Positions 10,201 through 16,562 of a stretch of DNA of 16,562 nt are shown in pieces. The notes beneath the pieces are model-generated. The model was not told where the DNA came from. It was given only the letters and a program-made list of their open reading frames with translations, and made no database searches. This stretch comes from Acanthaster planci. Its lineage: Eukaryota; Echinodermata; Asteroidea; Valvatida; Acanthasteridae. The DNA lies in assembly GCF_001949145.1 (NCBI RefSeq), contig NW_019091416.1, positions 2,435,684 to 2,452,245 of the forward strand, written 5' to 3'. Position numbers and translations under genes: made by a program. The number at the start of each line of letters is the position of its first letter. The stretch's first letter is position 1.

Positions 10201-13200
10201 CCTTTTTGAGCTATTTCCAAATATCAGTTTCGTGAAATTCTTGTGGGGTACCAATTTTGGTACCCACAAGGTAAAAACTGGCCTTGTGGGGTACTTCTCA
10301 TTGTTCCGGTACCCCGCAAAGCCCCATGTATAAGTGCAAGATAACCTGGTTGGACAACTTCATACCATATATGTCTTTCTTTTGCCGGTGAGGGCGCACT
10401 TCAACTCACGACAGATACCAAAATGGATACTCCCCGGGGAGCTGAGATGTTTCAGGAATGTTTCTGGTGCGGACAAGCGGGGTTAAGTCTTAAACCCCAG
10501 CAGTGGTAGATATGCACCCAGTGCAAACATAGTCTTCGTGATTACTTGTTAACTTTAACTCAGAAATCAATGCTGCTCCTTACCTGTTTATTTAAGACTT
10601 TCTTATTCCGGTCCAGTTGCTTCTTGAGACCGCTCTTGGCTTCTTCAAGATTGCTCTTATAAACATAGCGCAGGACCTATAAAACAAATATCAAACTTTG
10701 TGACAAAGAAAATTTAAACATATACTGCTGAACATTTTCATTTCAATGACTAATGAAAAAAGAGCAATTTTCCTTTCAATTGTCCTCCACACATTTTTAA
10801 GGGGGTAATTCAAACTGACCATTGTATCACTCCATGCTCGGGGCTTGGAAGGCCCCCTGCTTCAAAGAGGAGTGCCTTGTTTTCATGGTTGAGCTTATCA
10901 AGATCTGGGTCAACTGACCACTGTCGAAGACACTCTATCACAGCTGTTTTGGCTAGTACGTACGAACAGAGGCTGCCGGTCATAAGAATCTCAGAATCTT
11001 AGACAGAGTTCCTTCTAAGTTCTATATTTGATGTGGTTGGACAGTTTATCCCTTCAGAGCTCTACCTCTAGGATACTATAAGTCAGTGCCCAGCTGGGGT
11101 AGATAGGGAGCATCATTTGACAATCCAGGTAATCAAGTAACGACCTAGACTATAAGAGGAAAGAAAACTGCTGGAGAGAAGTATTCTACAAAGTGGAGCA
11201 CATTTTAGAAAATTCACTTGGACTACATTTAAAACAATGGAAATTGCTAACTGTATAGACCTTTATCTTGCGGCAGCCATTTTGCTTTTCTATCATAAAG
11301 CAATTCAACCAAACTGAGGCTGAAGGAAAAATAGTCTGTTCCATTTTATCAACATGAGAAGTTGTATTACTATTGCCAATGGGTCTACGGGGAACAAGAC
11401 AAACATGGCAGCATCATGATAAGGTCTATCCGCTCCAAGCGGAACAAAAGAGGGCGTGTTTTTTTGGTACTCACCACAAAGGCGCGCCATGAGTGCGCAA
11501 GTATATGCGCATTTGATGCGGAACGCGCTGAGTACATGTAACTAATTTATTCCGGCAAGTATGGTCCTTGCATACACGCAGCACGCGTGCAAGAACCCGC
11601 TTGTAACCACCTGTCTTTCTTTCGCCGATTGGGGGCGCACATCAGCTCGGGGCGGATTGTCAGGGTGTACAGCCAGGAGATACTCACCTCCTTCTGCCTA
11701 GAGTGCTTCCGGTTCTCCTTGTTCAGCCTCTTCCTGATCCTGCTCATTGGGCCTGTCGCGTCCGCCTCCAGGGCTTCCTCAAACCGCACTCTGTGACTGC
11801 GAGTCCTGGCTACGGGCAGGAGCACGCTCTTTGGCCGGAGCTGAGGGCGCTGTTTCTTGGCTATGGAGGCGGCTGCGGCAGGCTTGCGGCGGGGTCGCAG
11901 GTGATAAGGCTGGTCCCGCTGCTCTCCGATGTAGTGCGTCTGCTTGTAGTTGGTACCCTGCTGGTAGTCCACTGCCGTATCGCTGCACTGGGATAAGGCA
12001 TCTGAGTCTGAATCAGCCTCACTCTCGCTGCTTTCACGCCTAGTAGAAAATAAAGCGACAGAAAATTGTCAAAATCTTATGAAATGGTATCTACAGACAC
12101 TGATTCAAGAATATGACAAATGAAACTTCAGTGTCATTTTTCAAATCCGTTTTTACAATTACCCTACGATCAGAAAGCCCACTCTCAATTGGTTTTCAAA
12201 TGCCATGATGAGTTTAGCAGGTTTGCCCAGTTCTCATGAGGCATTTAAAGAGAAAGGAATAGAGGAAGAGCCTTACATGAACCGGGATGTGACTGGCTCG
12301 AGTTTCTCACGAAAGAAGGATCGCTGGGATCTGTCCCTCTCGTCATAATCATCGACGAAAGCCACTCGTCTCGGCCGTGGAGGCAAATGACCTTCCTGCA
12401 TTGTCACAGAGAGGTACAAGTCAACTTTTGAAGACTTTCAACACTTATTATTTAATTCCTAAACAGATTACAGTAAGAAGAGTGAGTCCGGCAAATCACC
12501 TCACTTGAGTTTCCCACAAGGACCCTTTAATCCCTTCACGGCAGGATTATTTGGACCGTGACTGCTGGGCTGTGGTATGCCCTGAATGGAGGGCTTTGTC
12601 CAGCAGCAGGCCCCATTGAACCAGCAGCTGCATGGTGAATAGACTGTATGTGTGGTGTGCACTACTCCTCGCACAACGGTGCGGTGGTAGTAGCAGTCCT
12701 CCGTAGCGAAGGGTTTAACAAATACGTCATTAATTGCTGAACAGCCTAGTATACATTGGAACCCCATTTAAATCCACTGGGCAGCAAGTGGTTAAGGAGG
12801 CACGGTTAAGCTAGCTATGTGTTACCACTTACTGCACACATAATGCTGACCAATGCAAGAAATGGAAGTTTGCAAGCCTGGATTTGGCAAACGGAAAATA
12901 AATTTTCCTAGTGGAAATCTTCGGCCCCAGATCTATACCTCTCTTCTGTTAAGACGATCGCCTGGCCAATGCTCCGCATCTTTGCTGTAGATGGTCCTCT
13001 GTTTTCTTGGTGGCTGGTAACCGTCCTCCGCGGGCGGGACCTCGACGGATGCCACTCTAGTGGGGGGACTGCTTGAGGGTCTGCGCCTGGACAGTGCCGG
13101 GTATGTGGACCGCAGCGTGGCCGGGTAAGTATGTCGGGGTCTGGAACCAGTTATATCATCAAAGGTGATGTCATCGTGTCCTGCGAAGCGTTCATGCCAT

Positions 13201-16200
13201 GAGGGTGCAACTGAGGTCAAATGAGTTACCAATGAAAAAGACAGGGAAAAATTACAAACACAAGGTATGTATTAATTTCTTACGAGAATATCATTGAAAC
13301 AAGGACTGTAGAATATCTTTGCATTTCCATACGTCTTACTAACACTGCATTCTACTGGCCTTCTTGATTACATAACAACTATTCAATCTACCTCTTCCAC
13401 TATCCACACTTGAATCGTTAAGGCATTATTTGCAAATCCAAGCTGAAAGTCAGAAACACAATATTCCAAATACTTAAGACTTTTATCTTAAATCTATTCC
13501 TTTATGAAATTACCCCAAAGATCTGAAACATTACTGTTGATGACCAAAACATTGAGTGCCTGAAACAAAAAAGCATCGGCTAACCTCTGGGTTCCTTTCG
13601 TTTATCGAGTTCCCTCGGTGGTGACAGCTTGGCGGGGGATGTTCCCTCTGATGCAGGGGGTCTGGAAAGGGTGGCATGCGGGGGTGATTTCGAGCGTGTC
13701 GGGCTGCTTGAAGGCTTGCCCACTGCAACAATGGGAAAAAAAGGAAAACAAGTCAGAAATTCTCAAATCTGTAAACGCAAAAAGGAGGCCGAAGGGGAAA
13801 ATCCTTGCCTCACAGACTTCCATAAATGAACTTAGGAAAAGGACCTCTGTATACCATTAAGGGTCGTGGTGGTAATGGAAGCATTGAGCCTCAAATTCTT
13901 GGGCCCAAATTCTTTGACGGAAGAAACACAGTTAGAACTCCCTAATTTAAAGAAAAATTATAAAGTCACATATGAACTGCAGTAAAATTTACCAAGTATA
14001 CAGCAGTCCGACCAAACTCAGTTCAGGGATACTGATGCAATTTGATTAACGTACTTAAACAAAACATGGTCCCCAAATTGGGCACTGGAACTCACAGAAA
14101 GGATATAACACACAAGGGCAGCTTACCCTAAGCGGGAACAAGAGAGGCTTGGGTCATCTTTGGTGGGAACTTTATATAACATGTATGGTTCTCGTGCACT
14201 TGGCTCAAAACAAACTAGGCAATACACGCAAAACCAATTTCGGCTGGTATGTGCAGTCGTTGCTTGTGTGCTGGGCATGTGCTCCAACCTGGTTTCAAAT
14301 CTTACCACCAGCCGGTCTCTTCTTCACCGGTGAGGGGGCACCTCTAGTCACAGCAGACAAGATGATCATTAACTGGACGGGGATCTAAGTAAGATTTGAA
14401 GCTTTGCAAGGTGGGAGTGTTAAACAAAAAAGGTTTGCGGGTACACCATGTAGGAAATATCTCTTTTGTGAAGAGGTGTGGTTCTAAAAAGAACTGGTGA
14501 GAGCAGGTCTCGACGTTTCGGCCAGTGTACTCTGGCCTTCCTCAGGAGAGAATCCTGGACGGGGATCTGTTGTACAAACCTGGTTGGTGATAGTGGTGGT
14601 GCGTGTGCACGTGATGCTGGGGCAGGCTACCGCTCTCTTTTAGACTCCCCACCAGGCTGTCGCCAAGGCCGTACCCGCCGGCGGCAGCTGGTCTGTCCTT
14701 GGTGATAGCAGGCCTGGGTCTCACCCCGAGGGAGTCAAACTCGCTGGGCAGCTGGTGGGTGGAGGCAGGTGGCTTGGGCCAGGAGACAGAGGAGAAGGAA
14801 CTGCCAGTCAGGTCCTGAAAGGAGAACGTGGTAAAGATGGTTGGCACAATGTTAAAGTCTACCTCTCCAAGATTCTTTCAAATCCATCAAGTGTCCTCCG
14901 AGGTATCTTTGCAAGAGTGAGGAAGGCACAGCTAACTCAGTGTTACAATCAGTTTGGCTTCATGCCCATGAGAATTATTAGCTACTTGCTGCCGGGTGGA
15001 ATTTGAAGTTGCATGACGTAAAACCGGGAGATTGTCAAGATTTCCATTTTCAAAATTCTTCAAAAAATCATTACTTCATTTACTGGACGTTTACACCCAC
15101 ATGAATGACTGCCTGGGGGCTACTCTAATCTAACAGACAACATCTATTGATGCCCGAGTATTTCAGCCAGGCCTGCCACCTGGTAAAAAGAGCTCAGATT
15201 GTGTGGTGTTACATAAGTTTCTTTTGTTCCTGAAACTGGCACAGTGTGCTGCTGGTGTCGTTTCAATAGGGGCCAGATTAGCGTGCAGCGGTATTGTATT
15301 GGTCAACACTACAGCAATGGTGCTTTTGTCCCCGGTGGTAATCCACTCGTGCTGAATGCCACAAACAGTGGTATAATTTTTCAAAACAATTACAGATTTC
15401 CTCCTCTATTGACAACTGAAACAATGTTAGCAATTCCCAGCAGCTCGGTCTTTCGTTCCGAGTATGGTCTTTTGTTATAAGGCCTAGCTCTTTTGGACGG
15501 TTTTGGGCTCCCTGGTTTCGTGTATAAAGCCTATGCGCCCGAAACCAGGCTCCCCTGCAGCATATGGTTAAAGAGTACAAGAATGGATCAAATACATCTA
15601 CAAAGTGAAGGATTTGGAGGATTCAAAAAGGTTCCCAAGCACAGTGGAAGATATTTAGGATTACTGTTGTGCAAATAAAATTTGGGTAAACTTTTAACAT
15701 TTTTCTTCAGCCACATAAATGATGATAAATTAACGCCGCACTGCAAACCCAATCCTAACATTTAAAGTGAGATGAATCTTTCGGTAACTTCTAGTAATAC
15801 AAAAATTCTTGTATAGAAAAGCATTCAACTCAAACTTGCTTCAGTCCTTTTCAGTCTGATTTGTCGTGAGAATTAAATTTCGGTCCACCCACCTGTACTG
15901 TAAGTTTGTCTCTTTGTCTGCTCGGTGAGTCAGTGGTGGAGTCTACGGTGCCAGCAGGTGGTGGGCTTGATGGGGCGACAGCTGGCATTTCACCCATCGC
16001 TGTTGGCAGAAGATTGCTCATCCGTGTTTGGTGATCATCTAAGCTCTGTCCTACTGGCCCGCTGGTTAAGGGTGCATCCTTTGGAGGCTCTGAAGGTATA
16101 AATGGGAAGCCCAGATCGTTAGTCAGTTCAATCTTCGTCATTCCAATCTTAATATTTTGAAGGTGTTTTATTGTGCATTAAAAAGCAATTTAGCCTCTGA

Positions 16201-16436
16201 ACCGTGAGTGTTTGATGAAATGAAACACAACTATTAAAAAACCTTGGACCCATTTTTCTCTATTTTTCTTACCTGGATCAGTCTTTGTGTCCCGCTGAAG
16301 GGATCTGTGTCTGTCCTGTGAGGGGTCCTCTGTCCCTAGCTTGATCAGTTCGGCCGTGGACTCCCCCTCTGATTGGCTGTTGGGCTGACTCAAATGCTTG
16401 GAGATGTCGCTGATTGTGTAACTGTCATAGGGTGGG
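4130..16436 (-). CDS. CEP95: CEP95-like centrosomal coiled-coil protein, 3' 15 exons; 5' end outside window
   Basis: Fifteen minus-strand exons were joined by hand: 16436-16273, 16089-15893, 14814-14580, 13722-13585, 13210-12939, 12395-12277, 12039-11688, 10676-10584, 7921-7834, 7543-7374, 6866-6792, 6572-6420, 5628-5495, 4842-4758 and 4294-4130. Every junction has GT-AG ends and the phases agree throughout, giving about 812 residues and a TAA stop. Visible residues 1-550 are rich in Ser, Pro, Thr and Arg and probably disordered. Residues about 560-600 hold the [16 protein letters not shown] segment. From about 610 to 800 the chain is strongly heptad-like and charged (coiled coil), containing [32 protein letters not shown] and YFRQLEADR. 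From memory these blocks and their order match the C-terminal half of vertebrate CEP95 (about 820 residues), a centrosome and spindle-pole protein. The N-terminal calponin-homology-like domain expected of CEP95 would lie in exons beyond the right edge. The gene structure is firm; the family name rests on recall without a search. Confidence 0.8.
4345..4580. repeat. Degenerate CCAAC/CCAAT low-complexity tract, G-poor on the plus strand
   Basis: About 230 bp made largely of variations on CCAACC, CCAATC and CCCAAC with few G residues on the plus strand, in the last intron of the CEP95-like gene. The pattern suggests an old 5-6 bp satellite. The open frame through it is only a consequence of its composition. 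Confidence 0.75.
4758..4842 (-). CDS. CEP95: CEP95-like exon 14
   Basis: The acceptor is CTATTCCTCCAG and the donor is GTTAGT. It completes the split Tyr codon and encodes [20 protein letters not shown] plus eight residues. This is among the most recognisable CEP95-like blocks in the window. It ends in phase 0. Confidence 0.85.
5403..5432. repeat. Two perfect tandem 15-bp units (GCATGGTATTCTAAT)
   Basis: GCATGGTATTCTAAT occurs twice without a gap, within a wider stretch (5300-5490) rich in related ATTCT and GCTAT words. Small local duplication in the intron between exons 13 and 14. Confidence 0.8.
5495..5628 (-). CDS. CEP95: CEP95-like exon 13
   Basis: The acceptor is CTTTTTTTGTGAGCAG and the donor is GTATCC. 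It encodes [20 protein letters not shown] and continues as a basic-acidic coil ending DEIDSLENY. The last Tyr codon is split with exon 14. Confidence 0.85.
5793..6031. mobile_element. Family A MITE, copy 1
   Basis: The left end CCGCTCTGAGTGGGAACAAG and the right end CAACTCAGGGTGG are imperfect inverses. The subterminal blocks GAGAGGGCGTGTTTTGA (left) and CCTTGCTGGTAAGGGTGCA (right) recur in the other three copies. It is about 240 bp with no coding capacity and lies in the intron between exons 12 and 13. Confidence 0.6.
6420..6572 (-). CDS. CEP95: CEP95-like exon 12
   Basis: The acceptor is CCTATTCTTCAG and the donor is GTCAGG, with both ends in phase 0. It encodes 51 residues, rich in Arg, Gln and Glu, with the [13 protein letters not shown] segment near the middle. 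This matches the same position in my recollection of the vertebrate protein. Confidence 0.8.
6792..6866 (-). CDS. CEP95: CEP95-like exon 11
   Basis: The acceptor is GTTTGTTCAG and the donor is GTCAGT, with both ends in phase 0. It encodes 25 residues starting [19 protein letters not shown], a typical charged coiled-coil heptad region that continues directly from exon 10. Confidence 0.8.
7137..7365. repeat. Minisatellite, ~32-bp units (GCCACTGTTGAGGGGAATAT)
   Basis: Six or more diverged units with a GCCACTG...GAGGGGAATATT core lie in the intron between exons 10 and 11, ending within 10 bp of the donor of exon 10. On the transcribed strand each core reads AATATTCCCCTCAGC, which resembles a 3' splice site. 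The open frames across it are by-products of the repetition. Confidence 0.75.
7374..7543 (-). CDS. CEP95: CEP95-like exon 10, conserved EFPFL block
   Basis: The acceptor is TGTCCTCTTCTGCAG and the donor is GTCGGT. It encodes 56 residues with [20 protein letters not shown] and then EQLTK, a block I associate with CEP95 proteins. If exon 9 were absent, the only phase-compatible acceptor would be at 7566, inside the neighbouring minisatellite, extending the exon to 7565. Minisatellites sit in the introns on both sides. Confidence 0.75.
7537..7812. repeat. Minisatellite, ~24-bp units (GATTACTCACTGGGAAAGAC)
   Basis: About eleven diverged units of roughly 24 bp fill the intron between exons 9 and 10. 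On the transcribed minus strand a typical unit reads GTCTTTCCCAGTGAGTAAT, joining an acceptor-like pyrimidine tract plus CAG with a donor-like GTGAGTAA. The array touches the acceptor of exon 10 and ends just short of the donor of exon 9. Confidence 0.85.
7834..7921 (-). CDS. CEP95: CEP95-like exon 9 (short, basic)
   Basis: A pyrimidine-rich acceptor region (TTGTTTCTTTCTATCTC) lies just upstream, and the donor is GTGAGC. The open frame encodes 29 residues, [20 protein letters not shown] plus nine more, a basic Ser/Arg-rich segment. To join exon 8 in phase 0 the second AG of CAGAG must be used; the first would shift the frame. The exon ends with one base (t) that makes a Leu codon with exon 10. 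Including it also explains why exon 10 starts at its best acceptor. Exact 5' end uncertain by 2 bp. Confidence 0.6.
8000..8587 (-). mobile_element. TTAA-flanked piggyBac-like MITE, copy 1
   Basis: Inverted orientation relative to copies 2 and 3. The left end CCACTTTGTGCCGGGG and the eroded right end CGGCAGCATATAG correspond to the family termini; the flanking tetranucleotides have decayed to TTCA and TTAT. The interior shares long blocks with copies 2 and 3, including the reverse of CGAGTATTTCAGCCAGGCCT. The open frames inside it are shared repeat sequence, not genes. Confidence 0.65.
8588..8905. other. Intron sequence between two MITE copies
   Basis: AT-rich spacer between the inverted and direct TTAA MITE copies. 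No exon-like frame with splice sites and no repeat that I recognise. Confidence 0.5.
8906..9513 (+). mobile_element. TTAA-flanked piggyBac-like MITE, copy 2 (reference copy)
   Basis: The element spans 8910-9509 between two intact TTAA sites. The left end CCACTTCATGCCGGGG and the right end CGGCAGGAAGTGG are inverse over about 13-15 bp. TTAA duplication with short inverted repeats starting CC is the hallmark of the piggyBac superfamily. It is 600 bp with no transposase frame, so it is mobilised in trans if at all. It lies in the intron between exons 8 and 9. Confidence 0.75.
9862..10416. mobile_element. Family A element, long or interrupted copy
   Basis: The left end ATCCGCTCCGAGCGGGAAA and the right block CTTTTGCCGGTGAGGGCGCA match the family, but they are about 555 bp apart instead of about 230. 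The interior contains three TTGTGGGGTA boxes and a palindrome at 10240-10270, which may be a later insertion. The two ends could also be two partial copies. Confidence 0.5.
10240..10270. repeat. Palindrome with repeated TTGTGGGGTA boxes
   Basis: CTTGTGGGGTACCAA and TTGGTACCCACAAG pair as a hairpin with a single bulged base. The arm word TTGTGGGGTA also occurs at 10032-10041 and about 10284-10293. The group lies inside the long family A copy in the intron between exons 8 and 9. Confidence 0.6.
10584..10676 (-). CDS. CEP95: CEP95-like exon 8
   Basis: The acceptor is TTTGTTTTATAG and the donor is GTAAGG. It encodes 31 residues, [20 protein letters not shown] plus eleven more, with helical coiled-coil spacing. 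Both ends are in phase 0. The other two frames contain stops, which fixes the frame. Confidence 0.75.
10677..11427. other. Intron between exons 7 and 8, unique part
   Basis: About 750 bp of AT-rich intron upstream of exon 8. Because exons 7 and 8 already join in phase, no hidden exon is required, and I see no repeat in this part apart from the family A element that follows at 11428. Confidence 0.5.
11428..11657. mobile_element. Family A MITE, copy 3 (best-preserved ends)
   Basis: The left end ATCCGCTCCAAGCGG pairs with the right end AGCTCGGGGCGGAT, and the conserved inner blocks AGAGGGCGTGTTTTTTTGG and TTTCGCCGATTGGGGGCGCA are present. It is about 230 bp, non-coding, and ends about 30 bp from the donor of exon 7. 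Confidence 0.65.
11688..12039 (-). CDS. CEP95: CEP95-like exon 7 (largest)
   Basis: The acceptor is TATTTTCTACTAG and the donor is GTGAGT. It encodes 117 residues: an acidic Ser/Asp/Glu-rich start ([14 protein letters not shown]), a basic Pro/Ala/Arg-rich centre, and an Arg/Lys/Glu-rich end where coil-like sequence begins ([19 protein letters not shown]). The base composition is clearly more GC-rich than the flanking introns. A MITE ends about 30 bp beyond the donor. Confidence 0.8.
12277..12395 (-). CDS. CEP95: CEP95-like exon 6
   Basis: The acceptor is TGTGACAATGCAG and the donor is GTAAGG. It encodes [20 protein letters not shown] followed by a further 19 residues. It ends with two bases (at) that complete a Met codon with the next exon. 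Confidence 0.75.
12527..12795. mobile_element. Short TTAA-flanked MITE, related ends but different interior
   Basis: Intact TTAA occurs at 12527-12530 and 12792-12795. The ends are TCCCTTCACGGCAGG and GGGCAGCAAGTGG; the right end matches the family terminus well, the left less so. At 269 bp it shares no obvious interior with the 600-bp copies, so it is either a deletion derivative or a separate subfamily. Located in the intron between exons 5 and 6. Confidence 0.55.
12939..13210 (-). CDS. CEP95: CEP95-like exon 5
   Basis: The acceptor is TTTGACCTCAG and the donor is GTATAG. It encodes 90 residues, including [14 protein letters not shown], an Arg/Ser/Pro block [10 protein letters not shown] and a basic C-terminal part. 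It begins with two bases of a split Val codon and ends in phase 0. Confidence 0.75.
13585..13722 (-). CDS. CEP95: CEP95-like exon 4
   Basis: The acceptor is CATTGTTGCAG and the donor is GTTAGC. It encodes a very Ser/Pro-rich 45-residue segment ([17 protein letters not shown] at the start). It was accepted as coding because the frame fits both neighbours exactly, while the other two frames do not join. Confidence 0.7.
14124..14358. mobile_element. Family A MITE, copy 4 (diverged ends)
   Basis: The left part TACCCTAAGCGGGAACAAGA and the right block TCTTCACCGGTGAGGGGGCA match the family at the expected spacing, but the outermost inverted ends are eroded. It sits directly before the 14-bp duplication of the element at 14373. 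Confidence 0.5.
14373..14568 (+). mobile_element. Short retroposon-like element with 14-bp target duplication
   Basis: A 168-bp insert (14387-14554) is flanked by a perfect 14-bp direct repeat, CTGGACGGGGATCT, at 14373-14386 and 14555-14568. It starts AAGTAAGATTTGAAG and carries TTTGCGGGTACACCATG. Two hairpins follow: GGTTCT with AGAACT, and GGCCAG with CTGGCC around TGTACT. It ends CTTCCTCAGGAGAGAATC. There is no coding capacity. The long duplication suggests target-primed insertion as for SINEs, but no poly(A) tail or clear RNA polymerase III boxes are seen. I recall similar sequence from amphioxus genomes. Confidence 0.7.
14580..14814 (-). CDS. CEP95: CEP95-like exon 3
   Basis: The acceptor is TTCTCCTTTCAG and the donor is GTTTGT, which is weak. 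It encodes 78 residues beginning [12 protein letters not shown], with a His-rich run [12 protein letters not shown] just before the donor. The exon ends with one base that completes a Val codon with the next exon. A retroposon-like repeat ends 11 bp beyond the donor. Confidence 0.75.
14978..15571 (+). mobile_element. TTAA-flanked piggyBac-like MITE, copy 3
   Basis: Same orientation as copy 2. The left end is CTACTTGCTGCCGGG after a decayed TTAG; the right end CAGCATATGG precedes an intact TTAA at 15568-15571. The interior shares TTCAATAGGGGCCAGATTAG and many other blocks with copy 2. Located between exons 2 and 3. Confidence 0.7.
15893..16089 (-). CDS. CEP95: CEP95-like exon 2
   Basis: The acceptor is TTATACCTTCAG and the donor is GTGGGT. 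The exon begins with two bases of a split Glu codon and ends in phase 0. It encodes about 65 residues with a [12 protein letters not shown] stretch and a polar tail ending KLTVQ. The composition is low in hydrophobics, so disorder is likely. Confidence 0.75.
16273..16436 (-). CDS. CEP95: CEP95-like exon 1 of 15 visible
   Basis: The exon opens after acceptor GGTGTCACAG with one base that completes a codon begun in an exon outside the window. It encodes about 54 residues starting [19 protein letters not shown], which is Ser/Glu/Asp-rich and probably disordered. The donor is GTAAGA, leaving one base (g) that joins the next exon as GAG. This proves the gene continues to the right of the window. 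Confidence 0.75.
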
Positions 16437-16541
16437 CTGTGACACCAAACAAACATTGATGCTGAGATAATGGTTTTTAGAAAGCTTCTCTAAACTTAAA
16501 GCACTAAATTTGGGAACAGGGTGGATTGCGTACAGGGGTTC

Positions 16542-16562
16542 TTAACCACTTTATNCCGGGGC
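16542..16562. mobile_element. Left terminus of another TTAA MITE, cut by the window end
   Basis: TTAA at 16542-16545 is followed by CCACTTTATNCCGGGGC, the family terminus, with one undetermined base at 16555 where the other copies have G. The rest of the element lies outside the window. Confidence 0.65.

Noticed and set aside
11587-12043. Long plus-strand frames of 69-98 codons
   Set aside because: They are antisense shadows of the GC-rich exon 7 of the minus-strand gene, whose frame joins its neighbours in phase.
14542-14579. Extension of exon 3 past the weak donor GTTTGT
   Set aside because: Reading on runs into the inserted element and its target duplication; using the donor gives a phase match with exon 4.

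Overview
This window is eukaryotic, almost certainly from an invertebrate animal. It holds multi-exon coding sequence with GT-AG introns, many short non-autonomous transposons, intronic minisatellites, and no bacterial gene organisation. A repeat carrying TTTGCGGGTACACCATG, then a GGTTCT/AGAACC hairpin, then CGACGTTTCGGCC and CTTCCTCAGG looks to me like amphioxus (Branchiostoma) sequence. That is recall, not a search, and I hold it at about 50 percent.

The main gene lies on the minus strand and fills 4130 to 16436. I reconstructed 15 exons whose reading phases all join. They encode about 812 residues ending in a stop codon, and the first exons lie beyond the right edge. The first half of the visible protein is Ser/Pro/Thr-rich and probably disordered; the last third is a long charged coiled coil. 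The C-terminal half matches my memory of the centrosomal protein CEP95 (CCDC45). The expected N-terminal calponin-homology-like domain is not in the window.

From 1 to 4129 the evidence is weaker. Two phase-compatible minus-strand exons (2247-2380 and 2049-2181), a stop and an AATAAA signal at 1845-1850 look like the 3' end of a second, unrecognised gene, or an alternative end of the first. Minus-strand sequence between 2.5 and 3.6 kb contains further open stretches that I could not assemble into exons. From 1 to 1800 I see no supported gene, only a weak plus-strand ORF downstream of a CCAAT-type motif.

The introns and flanks are loaded with small repeats in at least four families. The first is a TTAA-flanked, piggyBac-like MITE family with five members (8000-8587, 8906-9513, 12527-12795, 14978-15571, and one entering at 16542). 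The second is a roughly 230-bp family with CCGCYCCGAGC-like inverted ends (5793-6031, 9862-10416, 11428-11657, 14124-14358). The third is a hAT-like MITE with a perfect 8-bp target duplication (2616-2887). The fourth is a short element with 13-14 bp target duplications, one copy intact (14373-14568) and one converted into a near-perfect foldback (3293-3513). Two different minisatellites flank a single exon of the CEP95-like gene and carry splice-site-like motifs in their units. I found no bacterial-type defence, CRISPR or biosynthetic system.
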